Assembly: GCA_030830145.1 (NCBI GenBank)
Contig: JAURNO010000110.1
Coordinates: forward strand, 1-14,482
Direction: 5' to 3'
From: Verrucomicrobiota bacterium
Lineage (GTDB): Bacteria; Verrucomicrobiota; Verrucomicrobiia; Opitutales; Seribacteraceae
DNA: 14,482 nucleotides
The translations under genes and the position numbers were made by a program. Shown piece by piece: positions 7,601-14,482 of the stretch (its first letter is position 1; every line of letters begins with the position of its first letter). The notes under the pieces are model-generated. The model was given only the letters and a program-made list of their open reading frames with translations. It was not told the DNA's origin and did no database searches.

Positions 7601-8489
7601 TCACAGGTATATTGAAATTCCACCTTCCCCGGTTCGAATCAAAGTTTTTGAAATTATCGAAAGCTATGAATCCAAGTTCAAGGATCTCGAAGATGATCGC
7701 GACCGTAAGATAGAAGCCATTGAACAAGGTGATTCAATCAACCAAGGGGCAATAAAGAATGTTCGAGTCTTCGTAGCCAAAAAACAAAAGATGCGCGTTG
7801 GCGACAAGATGGCAGGTCGCCATGGTAACAAAGGCGTTGTTGCCAAGATAGTTGCCGAAGAGGACATGCCTTTCCTTCCCGACGGAACACCAATCGAAAT
7901 TTGCTTAAATCCTCTGGGTGTACCAAGTCGAATGAATGTTGGACAGGTTTTGGAAACTCATATGGGCTGGGCCTGCAAGAAATTAGGACTTAAGGTTGCA
8001 ACCCCAATTTTTGACGGTATTTCAGAAAACCGCATCCAAGAGTACCTAAAGGAAGCCAAGCTTCCTGATACCGGAAAATCAGTTCTTTACGACGGTTGTA
8101 CGGGAGAACCTTTTTACCAAAAAATCGTCGTAGGCTACATGTACATGCTGAAGCTAAATCATTTGGTTTCAAGTAAGATACATGCCCGTGCTGTTGGCCC
8201 TTACAGTTTGATCACGCAACAACCCCTTGGAGGGAAGGCGCAATATGGCGGTCAGAGATTTGGGGAGATGGAGGTTTGGGCACTCGAGGCGTACGGAGCA
8301 GCTTACACTCTTCAGGAAATTCTCACGGTTAAATCGGATGATGTAGCTGGAAGAACCAAAATATATGAGTCATTGGTCAAGGGAGACAATTCTTTACAAG
8401 CTGGTACTCCCCAATCATTTAACGTTCTCATGAAAGAAATGCAGAGTCTGTGCTTGGACATCCGGGTCCTAGGTGCTGATTCACTCTGA
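4623..8489 (+). CDS. rpoB: DNA-directed RNA polymerase subunit beta
   Basis: RpoB forms one pincer of the polymerase and much of the active-site channel. At 1288 residues it is somewhat shorter than the 1342 of E. coli. Landmarks: [22 protein letters not shown] in the N-terminal part; the rifampicin-pocket region SQLSQF through LSALGPGG at about 477-503; [16 protein letters not shown] and [13 protein letters not shown]; a charged helical stretch at about residues 920-955; the active-site region [12 protein letters not shown] with lysines 1062 and 1070 (E. coli K1065 and K1073); and the C-terminal clamp contact with [26 protein letters not shown]. The rifampicin pocket has Lys482 and Ile485 where Met515 and Asn518 stand in E. 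coli, while Gln480, Asp483, His493 and Ser498 are the usual residues. A run of six arginines lies at 192-197. The ATG at 4623 has no Shine-Dalgarno. The gene follows the rplL attenuator and is 43 bases ahead of rpoC. Confidence 0.98.
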   Translation: MDSKKRLNFGKLSEVIDPPNLIQNQVDSFHDFLQRDVPATHRKQAGLEAVFKEVFPILSYDEKSRLEYVSYSVGDSKLTEMDCIDQNCTYAAPLQVKLRLRLEVEGQSKPFYSEEEIFMGELPTVTERGSFIINGAERVVVSQLHRSPGVSFEESTHTSGKTLHGFRIIPDRGTWIEAQFDQHDLLYVYLDRRRRRRKFLITTFLRALLDWDPDKDKDSDQKIIELFYDIDTLSIEDLLKKDNVSNYVLVEPMFDRAKGAVLAKAFEPLTKTYLRAFQKAGESKLRAIDTSVDEGAIIRCLKKDTTKNKDEALKEIYKKLRPGEPPDSTNAEALIKRLFLDSKRYDLAKVGRHMLNLKLNLDTPLDVRITTVEDLVAATRKLTDLKRGKSNEQKAREDAGSIFDMGIDDIDHLGNRRVRTVGELLANVCRSGLARTERVVRERMTLYDQGVESLTPGKLINPKALTTVVRDFFARSQLSQFKDQINPLAELTHKRRLSALGPGGLNRERAGFEVRDVHPTHYGRICPIETPEGPNIGLINTLATYARIDEFGFLQSPYHPVKNGVVDKNPKNVQYLNAFEEERFLIAQANCEIDSSSGKLTGRVTCRYRDQVGEYDPKEVEYMDVSPKQVVSVAAGLIPFLEHDDANRALMGANMQRQAVPLLQSDSPLVGTGIEKKVAEDSRTVTVSDSEGIVALADGMRVVVSDDGTLPPRFLKEPRNDHKRGIYCYDLRKFLRSNAGTCFNQKPIVRKGDKVKVGQALADGACTDSGELALGRNILVAFMPWKGYNFEDAILISEKMIKDDIYTSIHIEEFEVTARDTKLGPEEITRDIPNAGEEALRNLDHLGVVRIGAEVRPGDILVGKITPKSETDLAPEEKLLRAIFGEKAADVKDSSLKVPSGTQGIVMDIKVSSRTDAEQEKLSPSDFRRQMKQIKEDFRNQTEELRAQLTESLSNILLGEKIPLNVTNVETGDIIIPSNRKITKTLLRRLASVHRYIEIPPSPVRIKVFEIIESYESKFKDLEDDRDRKIEAIEQGDSINQGAIKNVRVFVAKKQKMRVGDKMAGRHGNKGVVAKIVAEEDMPFLPDGTPIEICLNPLGVPSRMNVGQVLETHMGWACKKLGLKVATPIFDGISENRIQEYLKEAKLPDTGKSVLYDGCTGEPFYQKIVVGYMYMLKLNHLVSSKIHARAVGPYSLITQQPLGGKAQYGGQRFGEMEVWALEAYGAAYTLQEILTVKSDDVAGRTKIYESLVKGDNSLQAGTPQSFNVLMKEMQSLCLDIRVLGADSL

Positions 8490-8521
8490 TTTTCCGAACT
8501 ACTTATTTATACAATTTACCA

Positions 8522-8526
8522 TAAGG
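8522..8526 (+). promoter_or_regulatory. Weak ribosome-binding site fixing the rpoC start
   Basis: TAAGG lies six bases before the ATG at 8533. It supports that start over an upstream in-frame ATG at 8473, which would overlap the end of rpoB and add 20 residues that do not resemble the family. Confidence 0.55.
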
Positions 8527-8532
8527 CAAAAT

Positions 8533-11500
8533 ATGAGCGTAGAAGCAGTTAGCGAAGCATTAGGTGTAGAAGTTGGACCCATGGACCGCGTGTCAATCAC
8601 GGTAGCCTCTCCGGATGTCATCCGTTCTTGGTCCAAAGGTGAGGTCAAGAACCCTGAAACCATTAATTACCGTACTTTCAAACCAGAACCAGGAGGTTTG
8701 TTTTGTCAGAAGATATTCGGTCCGGTTAGGGACTATGAATGTGCCTGCGGTAAATATAAGCGCATCAAATACAAAGATGTTATTTGTGACCGATGTGGAG
8801 TCGAGGTTACCGTATCTCGCGTCCGACGAGATCGCATGGGCCATATCGAACTTGCCGTCCCCGTTTCACACATTTGGTTTTTAAAGAGTATGCCGAGCCG
8901 CTTGGGTCTATTGCTCAATATGACGGCAAAGAGCTTGGAAAGAGTTCTCTATTATGAGCAGTACATGGTTACCGATCCAGGTAGCACTCCTCTGGAGGAA
9001 AAACAATTGCTTTCGGATAAAGAATTTCGCGAAGCACAAGATGAATTTGGCGATGATTTCGAAGCAAAGATGGGAGCAGAGGCAGTCCGCGATGTCCTTG
9101 GCCGCATCAATTTGGAAGAAGAGCTAGAGGATCTCTACGATCAAGTCCATGACACCAAGTCAAAGCAGATTAAAAAGAAACTATCCAGTCGCCTAAAGGT
9201 CATTCAAGGGTTCATCAATTCCGGTGCTTCTCCCGAGTGGATGGTCTTGGATTCCATACCGGTGATTCCACCGGATCTGCGCCCCTTGGTTCCTTTGGAG
9301 GGCGGTCGTTTTGCAACGAGTGATCTCAACGACTTGTACAGGCGCGTGATTAACCGAAACAACCGCCTGAAGAATCTTCTCCAACTGAAGACTCCGGACG
9401 TCATAATCCATAATGAAAAACGCATGCTTCAGGAAGCCGTGGATGCACTTTTTGACAATGGCAGGCATGGTCGCGCCATAACTGGATCCGGCAATCGAGC
9501 CCTCAAGTCACTCAGTGATATGCTGAAAGGCAAACAGGGTCGTTTTCGGCAAAATTTATTGGGTAAGCGCGTTGATTATTCTGGTAGATCGGTAATTGTC
9601 ATTGGACCCGAACTTAAATTGCACCAATGCGGATTGCCCAAGAAAATGGCCCTTATTCTTTTTGAGCCGTTTATCATTCGTCGCCTCAAGGAACTTGGTT
9701 TTGTTCATACCGTCCGCGGTGCCCGTAAAATGATCGAAAGCAGATCCCCTGAAGTTTGGGACATTTTAGAGGAGGTAACCAAAGGGCACCCCGTTCTTCT
9801 TAATCGGGCACCCACCCTTCACCGCTTGTCCATTCAGGCTTTCGAACCAGTTCTGATTGAAGGAAACGCAATACGAGTACATCCATTGATTTGCACGGCT
9901 TATAATGCAGATTTTGATGGAGACCAAATGGCCGTTCACGTCCCGTTGTCGGTAGAAGCGATCATGGAAGCAAAGCTTTTGATGATGGCGACTCATAACA
10001 TTTTCTCTCCCTCAAGTGGAAAGCCAATCCTGACCCCTTCTCAAGATATTGTTCTGGGTTCATACTTTCTTACCATGAACCCCAAATCCGGCGAGTCCAA
10101 CCCAGAGGATAAATGTCCTTTGATCGGTTCCTTGGAGGAAGCGCTGGGGGCACTTCAAGAAGGCGTTCTTCACCTTCATGATTGGATTGATCTCAAGAAT
10201 CCCGACAAAGGTCGTGAAACCTTGTACGGGATTACTAAGAGAACTGTTATTAGAACTACAGTCGGACGTGTCCTATTCAACACAATTTGGCCAGATGAAC
10301 TTGGTTTTTTCAACCAACCTGCACTAAAGGGCGATTTGGGGAATCTCATTCTTGAGACCTTCAAGCTCAAAGGAAAAGAAGAAACAATTGAGTCTCTTGA
10401 CCGTCTCAAGGAACTTGGGTTCGATATGGCGACGAAAGCAGGGATTTCGATTGGAATTTTCGATATGATCATTCCTTCCGAAAAGAAAAAGAGAATCTCA
10501 GTTGCTCGTAAGGAAATCGATAAAATCGAGGATCAATTCAAGAAAGGGATCATTACCCGCGGTGAGCGCCATAACAAAATCATCGATGTTTGGACAACTG
10601 CCACCGACGACATTGCCAAAGAGGTTTTCAAGTCATTGGAACACAATTTGGGCAAAGATACCATTAACCCTGTATATCTCATGATGGACTCCGGAGCACG
10701 AGGTAACCGTCAGCAAGTACGGCAATTATGCGGAATGCGTGGGTTGATGGCCAAACCTTCCGGTGAGATTATCGAGCAACCTATCCTTGCTTCCTTCCGC
10801 GAGGGACTTTCTGTCCTTGAATATTTTATGTCGACTCATGGTGCTCGGAAAGGCCTGGCGGATACGGCTTTGAAAACTGCGGATGCTGGCTATTTGACCA
10901 GAAAACTCTGTGACGTAGCAATGGATTGCATTATCGTATGCAAGGATGACGGACGAAGAGACGGCGTGGTTAAGAAAGCAATCATGGAGGGCGACAATGA
11001 AGTGGTTCCTCTTCGAGACAGGATAATCGGAAGGTATTCGACTGACGATGTATACGATCCTTCCAATCCATCCGAAAAAGTAGTTGCGTCAGGTGCTTTG
11101 GTAACCGAAGAAATTGCTTCAAAGATTGACGCCCTTGGCATTACGAGAGTTCGCATGATGTCCCCGCTGTCGAGTCGTATTAAGAATGGTCTGACTGCCT
11201 TGGAGTATGGTATTGACCCCTCCACAAATAGTTTGGTTAAGGAGGGTTCCTCCGTTGGAATTATTGCGGCACAATCGATTGGAGAACCCGGTACGCAGTT
11301 GACCATGAGAACCTTCCATATCGGAGGTATTGCCAGTGCTGGTCGCGAAGATCCCGTGATTAACATTCGTAAGGCTGGTAAACTCAAGTTCAAGGGACTC
11401 AGGTTGGTTACTCTTGCAAGCCAGCAGCAAGTGACGCTGAATAAAACAGGATCCATTCAAGTTTTGGATGCAGATGACCGGATCGTGGACGATTATCCCA

Positions 11501-12636
11501 TCCCTGCTGGTGCCCTCTTGCATTACAAGGACGGCGATATGGCCGAAGAAGAAGCACTACTTGCCCAATGGGACCCTTACAATATTCCGATTCTTTCCGA
11601 AAAGAAAGGAACAATCGCATTTGAAGACATGCTTCCGAGTGTTACGACCAAAGTTGAAAGAGATGCATCGGGAGGTAGGTCCATGGTTGTCATCGAGCAC
11701 AAAGAAGACTTGCATCCCCAAGTTATAGTAAAGGACTCCAGCGGAAACGCTTTGGCGACTTATTCCGTTCCAACTGGAGCTCAGGTTGCAGTTGATGAAG
11801 GAACTAAAATAGATGCAGGATCAATTATTGCCAAAACTCCAAGACAGGCTTCTAAAACCCAAGATATAACGGGGGGATTGCCGAGGGTCGCAGAACTCTT
11901 TGAGGCCCGAAGACCAAAAGAAGGTAATGTTGGACAGATGGCGAAAATAGACGGTATTGTATCCGAGGCGGGTACCCTTCGATCCAAAAAGAGGCTTCTA
12001 GTCACCAACGAAGAGTCTGGCCAAGTGGAGGAACACCTTATTCCTCACGGAAAACACGTTCTTGTTCAGCCTGGCGACTTTGTACAGAAAGGTCAATTGA
12101 TCACGGAGGGCGCCAAGGATCCGCATGAAATCTTGGAGATACTCGGACCATCTGCCGTCCAAGAGTATCTCATTGAGGAAATTCAAAAGGTTTATCGTTT
12201 GCAAGGGGTTACCATCAGCGACAAGCACCTCGAGGTCATCATTTCACGAATGCTTTTCAAGGTTCGTATTACCGATACTGGCGACACGGACTTCTTTTGG
12301 GGCGATCAAATCGACAGATTCGCCTTTATGGATGCGAATGATCTGATTGCCGAGAAAGGTGGAAAGCCAGCCGAAGGCGAGCCTATCCTTTTGGGAATAA
12401 CCAAGGCTTCTTTGGAAACGGACAGTTTCATATCCGCAGCTTCTTTCCAGGAAACTACTCGGGTTCTTACCAACGCAGCAACGCTGGGGAAGGTTGATGA
12501 GCTCAAAGGTTTCAAGGAAAACGTCATCATGGGACACTTGATTCCAGCCGGTACTGGTCTACCTAAGTGGCGTAGACTCAAGATAGATAGTCTGGGCTCC
12601 GGAAAACCCGAAGTAGCTCAGGAAGAAGTTGTATAG
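8533..12636 (+). CDS. rpoC: DNA-directed RNA polymerase subunit beta' lacking the second zinc site
   Basis: RpoC supplies the catalytic Mg and the clamp of RNA polymerase. From the ATG at 8533 it has 1367 residues. The first zinc finger is intact (C70, C72, C85, C88, numbered as in E. coli). The catalytic motif [12 protein letters not shown] has D460, D462 and D464. The bridge helix ([24 protein letters not shown]) and trigger loop ([12 protein letters not shown]925) are normal. An SI3-type insertion of about 170 residues (roughly 935-1104) interrupts the trigger loop before [18 protein letters not shown]. The second zinc site is gone: the positions matching E. coli C814, C888, C895 and C898 are D806, S881, T888 and E891. 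The chain has no cysteine after C803. The reading frame is intact around these sites. Start choice rests on the family N-terminus and the TAAGG at 8522-8526. Confidence 0.98.
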   Translation: MSVEAVSEALGVEVGPMDRVSITVASPDVIRSWSKGEVKNPETINYRTFKPEPGGLFCQKIFGPVRDYECACGKYKRIKYKDVICDRCGVEVTVSRVRRDRMGHIELAVPVSHIWFLKSMPSRLGLLLNMTAKSLERVLYYEQYMVTDPGSTPLEEKQLLSDKEFREAQDEFGDDFEAKMGAEAVRDVLGRINLEEELEDLYDQVHDTKSKQIKKKLSSRLKVIQGFINSGASPEWMVLDSIPVIPPDLRPLVPLEGGRFATSDLNDLYRRVINRNNRLKNLLQLKTPDVIIHNEKRMLQEAVDALFDNGRHGRAITGSGNRALKSLSDMLKGKQGRFRQNLLGKRVDYSGRSVIVIGPELKLHQCGLPKKMALILFEPFIIRRLKELGFVHTVRGARKMIESRSPEVWDILEEVTKGHPVLLNRAPTLHRLSIQAFEPVLIEGNAIRVHPLICTAYNADFDGDQMAVHVPLSVEAIMEAKLLMMATHNIFSPSSGKPILTPSQDIVLGSYFLTMNPKSGESNPEDKCPLIGSLEEALGALQEGVLHLHDWIDLKNPDKGRETLYGITKRTVIRTTVGRVLFNTIWPDELGFFNQPALKGDLGNLILETFKLKGKEETIESLDRLKELGFDMATKAGISIGIFDMIIPSEKKKRISVARKEIDKIEDQFKKGIITRGERHNKIIDVWTTATDDIAKEVFKSLEHNLGKDTINPVYLMMDSGARGNRQQVRQLCGMRGLMAKPSGEIIEQPILASFREGLSVLEYFMSTHGARKGLADTALKTADAGYLTRKLCDVAMDCIIVCKDDGRRDGVVKKAIMEGDNEVVPLRDRIIGRYSTDDVYDPSNPSEKVVASGALVTEEIASKIDALGITRVRMMSPLSSRIKNGLTALEYGIDPSTNSLVKEGSSVGIIAAQSIGEPGTQLTMRTFHIGGIASAGREDPVINIRKAGKLKFKGLRLVTLASQQQVTLNKTGSIQVLDADDRIVDDYPIPAGALLHYKDGDMAEEEALLAQWDPYNIPILSEKKGTIAFEDMLPSVTTKVERDASGGRSMVVIEHKEDLHPQVIVKDSSGNALATYSVPTGAQVAVDEGTKIDAGSIIAKTPRQASKTQDITGGLPRVAELFEARRPKEGNVGQMAKIDGIVSEAGTLRSKKRLLVTNEESGQVEEHLIPHGKHVLVQPGDFVQKGQLITEGAKDPHEILEILGPSAVQEYLIEEIQKVYRLQGVTISDKHLEVIISRMLFKVRITDTGDTDFFWGDQIDRFAFMDANDLIAEKGGKPAEGEPILLGITKASLETDSFISAASFQETTRVLTNAATLGKVDELKGFKENVIMGHLIPAGTGLPKWRRLKIDSLGSGKPEVAQEEVV

Positions 12637-12658
12637 TAAGTAAACAGAGATCTCATTT

Positions 12659-12712
12659 AACGATAAAAAAGACTTGAGCTAAATCAATTATACGTTACTA
12701 CTTATCGTTTTT
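12659..12712 (+). terminator. Inverted repeat with T run between rpoC and rpsL
   Basis: AACGATAA (12659-12666) is perfectly complementary to TTATCGTT (12702-12709), and the second arm continues into a run of five T (12708-12712). The loop of 35 bases is long for a terminator; it contains a small TTGA/TCAA stem (12674-12677 with 12684-12687). It may be a weak terminator, an attenuator or a leader structure ahead of rpsL. TTGAGC at 12674-12679 also resembles a -35, but no good -10 follows at the right distance. The rest of the 93-base gap holds only a short palindrome GAGATCTC (12647-12654). Confidence 0.35.
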
Positions 12713-12729
12713 CCTTAAATTCCTACTCC

Positions 12730-13104
12730 ATGCCTACGATTAACCAACTGGTTCGCAAAGGTCGTCGCTTGCAAAAAGCCAAGACCAAATCACCTGCACT
12801 AAAGGCTTGCCCTTTTCGCAGAGGCGTCTGTGTGCAAGTCACCACAAGAACGCCTAAAAAACCGAATTCCGCCATCCGCAAGGTAGCCAAAGTGCGCCTG
12901 ACGACTGGCCATGAAGTTATTGCTTACATACCCGACGAGGGACACACCCTCCAAGAACACAGTATTGTTTTGCTTCGTGGAGGCAGAGTCAAGGACTTGA
13001 ATGGTGTTCGCTACCACATTGTTCGAGGCACTTTGGATTGCCAAGGTGTTGAGAAGCGCAGGAGAAGCCGCTCCAAATACGGAGTAAAACGACCTAGGAA
13101 ATAG
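12730..13104 (+). CDS. rpsL: 30S ribosomal protein S12
   Basis: S12 lies at the decoding centre and affects accuracy of tRNA selection. At 124 residues it matches the usual short bacterial form. The conserved core [18 protein letters not shown] starts at residue 41, and [22 protein letters not shown] follows at 75-96. Lys43 and Lys88, the main positions of streptomycin-resistance changes, are both lysine, so the protein looks streptomycin-sensitive in type. Asp89, the residue modified to methylthio-aspartate in E. coli S12, is present. The ATG at 12730 gives the normal N-terminus [11 protein letters not shown]. The upstream bases are pyrimidine-rich with no Shine-Dalgarno. It is directly followed by rpsG. 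Confidence 0.98.
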   Translation: MPTINQLVRKGRRLQKAKTKSPALKACPFRRGVCVQVTTRTPKKPNSAIRKVAKVRLTTGHEVIAYIPDEGHTLQEHSIVLLRGGRVKDLNGVRYHIVRGTLDCQGVEKRRRSRSKYGVKRPRK

Positions 13105-13106
13105 CC

Positions 13107-13580
13107 ATGTCACGTCGACGCAAAGCAACCAAACGACCAGGAATACCGGATCCTCTTCATGGGAGTCCGTTGATCAGTACACTGGTTAATTCAGTCATGA
13201 AGAGCGGTAAGAAATCAATCGCACAGCGTATCGTATACGGTGCGATTGAGAAAATGGCGGAAAAACTCGAAAAGGGTAACCCAGTCGAACTTGTTCTTGG
13301 TGCATTGGAAAACATCCGTCCTAAAATCGAGGTAAAGAGTCGTCGAGTCGGCGGTGCAACCTATCAAGTACCGATCGAAGTCCCATTTGAGCGCCAGCAG
13401 AGTTTAGCTTTCCGTTGGGTTGTAAAAGCTGCATCCGCCCGAAAGGGATCAACCATGTCAGAGTCCTTGGCCACTGAACTGATTGACGCATACAATAATA
13501 CTGGCTCCGTGGTGAAAAAACGCGAGGAAACTCACAAGATGGCGCAAGCCAATCGTGCATTCGCCCACCTTCGTTGGTAA
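13107..13580 (+). CDS. rpsG: 30S ribosomal protein S7
   Basis: S7 initiates assembly of the 30S head and lines the E site. The product has 157 residues with the family features: SRRRKA near the N-terminus, NSVMKSGKKSIAQRIVYGA at 28-46, the beta hairpin VGGATYQVPIEV at 81-92, and ASARKGSTMSESLATELIDA followed by KKREETHKMAQANRAFAHLRW at the end. The start lies two bases after the rpsL stop; AGGA at 13096-13099, inside the rpsL 3' end, is a weak Shine-Dalgarno. Such tight spacing suggests translational coupling with rpsL, as in the str operon. Confidence 0.98.
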   Translation: MSRRRKATKRPGIPDPLHGSPLISTLVNSVMKSGKKSIAQRIVYGAIEKMAEKLEKGNPVELVLGALENIRPKIEVKSRRVGGATYQVPIEVPFERQQSLAFRWVVKAASARKGSTMSESLATELIDAYNNTGSVVKKREETHKMAQANRAFAHLRW

Positions 13581-13601
13581 AGCGGTAATTATTCTTTTCA
13601 A

Positions 13602-14482
13602 ATGAGCCAAGACGGTCAATTTTCCTCTGCGAATTCAAGTGAGCGCCCTACGGTACTTGAGCATACCAGAAATATCGGAATAGCTGCACACATCGATGCT
13701 GGCAAAACCACATGCACCGAGCGTGTCCTTTTTTATTCAGGAGTTATCCACAAGATTGGCGAAGTTCATGAGGGAGCTGCGGTAACCGATTGGATGGAGC
13801 AAGAACGTGAACGGGGCATTACCATAACCTCAGCCGCAATATCCTGCGGTTGGACTACGAGTGACGGTCCTTTCACTGGAATCGATCATCGTATTAATAT
13901 TATCGATACTCCTGGTCACGTTGATTTCACCGCTGAGGTAGAGCGTTCCTTGCGTGTACTGGATGGAGCTGTTGCAGTTTTTACTTCTGTCGAAGGTGTG
14001 CAACCGCAATCCGAGACAGTATGGCGGCAAATGGACAAATACAGCGTCCCTCGCTTGGCTTTCATCAACAAGATGGATCGGATGGGATCGGATTTCCTGA
14101 ATGCGGTCCAAACAATGCGAGACAAGTTAGGGGCAAATGCACATCCTCTCTATTTGGCCATTGGTGCCGAGGACCAATTCAACGGGCTCATTGATCTTGT
14201 TAAGATGAAAGCGTGTGTTTACGATGCAAGCGATGAATCTGGGGTCAAATTCGACTATGTTGAAATTCCCTCTGAACTCCAAAGTCAGGCTGAAGAATAC
14301 CGCGAATCTCTTATAGAGGCGGTATCTGATTTTGACGATGAAATTGCAGAAAAGTACCTTGGCGGAGAAGACATTTCGCAAGACGAACTCAAACTCGCCA
14401 TCCGTAAAGCTATTCTTTCTCTAAAGTTCGTAGGGGTTATCCCCGGAAGCGCATTTAAGAACAAAGGTGTTCAAATGCTCAT
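13602..14482 (+). CDS. fusA: Elongation factor G, N-terminal part (runs off the window)
   Basis: EF-G drives translocation of tRNA and mRNA on the ribosome with GTP. Only the first 293 codons are inside the window, covering most of the G domain. Visible motifs: G1 AHIDAGKT (29-36), an ordinary switch I with [14 protein letters not shown] (66-79), G3 DTPGH (102-106), G4 NKMD (156-159), and [10 protein letters not shown] near the edge. The N-terminus is about ten residues longer than in E. coli EF-G. The segment between switch I and G3 carries a short extra loop. Two small departures are [12 protein letters not shown] where TTTTERVLFYTG is common, and [12 protein letters not shown] where VGGVEPQSETVW is common. 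It starts 21 bases after rpsG without a Shine-Dalgarno. The context is the canonical rpsL-rpsG-fusA order. Confidence 0.97.
   Translation, partial: MSQDGQFSSANSSERPTVLEHTRNIGIAAHIDAGKTTCTERVLFYSGVIHKIGEVHEGAAVTDWMEQERERGITITSAAISCGWTTSDGPFTGIDHRINIIDTPGHVDFTAEVERSLRVLDGAVAVFTSVEGVQPQSETVWRQMDKYSVPRLAFINKMDRMGSDFLNAVQTMRDKLGANAHPLYLAIGAEDQFNGLIDLVKMKACVYDASDESGVKFDYVEIPSELQSQAEEYRESLIEAVSDFDDEIAEKYLGGEDISQDELKLAIRKAILSLKFVGVIPGSAFKNKGVQML

Noticed and set aside
8473..8532. An in-frame upstream ATG would add 20 residues to RpoC and overlap rpoB.
   Set aside because: The added residues are unlike the family N-terminus, and the ATG at 8533 has a weak Shine-Dalgarno and places the zinc and catalytic residues at the same numbers as in E. 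coli.
12647..12654. Palindrome GAGATCTC after rpoC considered as an operator.
   Set aside because: A single eight-base palindrome with no promoter context is expected by chance and no known regulator is implied.

Overview
The window is a conserved block of bacterial translation and transcription genes, all on the + strand: tRNA-Thr, tuf, tRNA-Trp, secE, nusG, rplK, rplA, rplJ, rplL, rpoB, rpoC, rpsL, rpsG and the 5' part of fusA, which runs off the right edge. No mobile element, CRISPR array, prophage or biosynthetic cluster is visible. The block is dense: the largest gene-free gap is 133 bases.

The organism is a bacterium of moderate GC content. My best guess is Verrucomicrobiota (perhaps Opitutae) or a nearby PVC lineage. 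This is inferred from the gene order, the RpoC SI3 insertion, the style of NusG and EF-Tu, and the general lack of Shine-Dalgarno sequences. No database search was possible, so the placement is tentative.

Layout. (1) 1-1515: a perfect TTGACA box and a poor -10 precede a tRNA-Thr(GGT), tuf and tRNA-Trp(CCA) transcription unit. (2) 1534-4515: secE and nusG (protein export; transcription elongation), then the L11-L1-L10-L12 stalk genes. The rplJ-rplL gap is unusually long and carries the only strong Shine-Dalgarno in the window, in front of rplL. (3) 4516-12636: an intrinsic-terminator-like hairpin between rplL and rpoB, then rpoB and rpoC. (4) 12637-14482: a 93-base gap with an inverted repeat, then the str-type genes rpsL, rpsG and fusA.

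The genes supply core parts of gene expression: the beta and beta' subunits of RNA polymerase, the coupling factor NusG, the ribosomal factor-binding stalk, decoding-centre proteins S12 and S7, the two main elongation GTPases, and two tRNAs. The rplL signal and the rplL-rpoB hairpin look like devices that make L12 in excess and polymerase subunits in smaller amounts.

I see no new multi-gene system. The most interesting signals are departures inside highly conserved proteins. All four cysteine positions of the second zinc site of RpoC are replaced (Asp, Ser, Thr, Glu). The EF-Tu switch I region lacks the usual RGITI motif, while EF-G in the same window keeps it. The rifampicin pocket of RpoB carries Lys and Ile where Met and Asn are usual.
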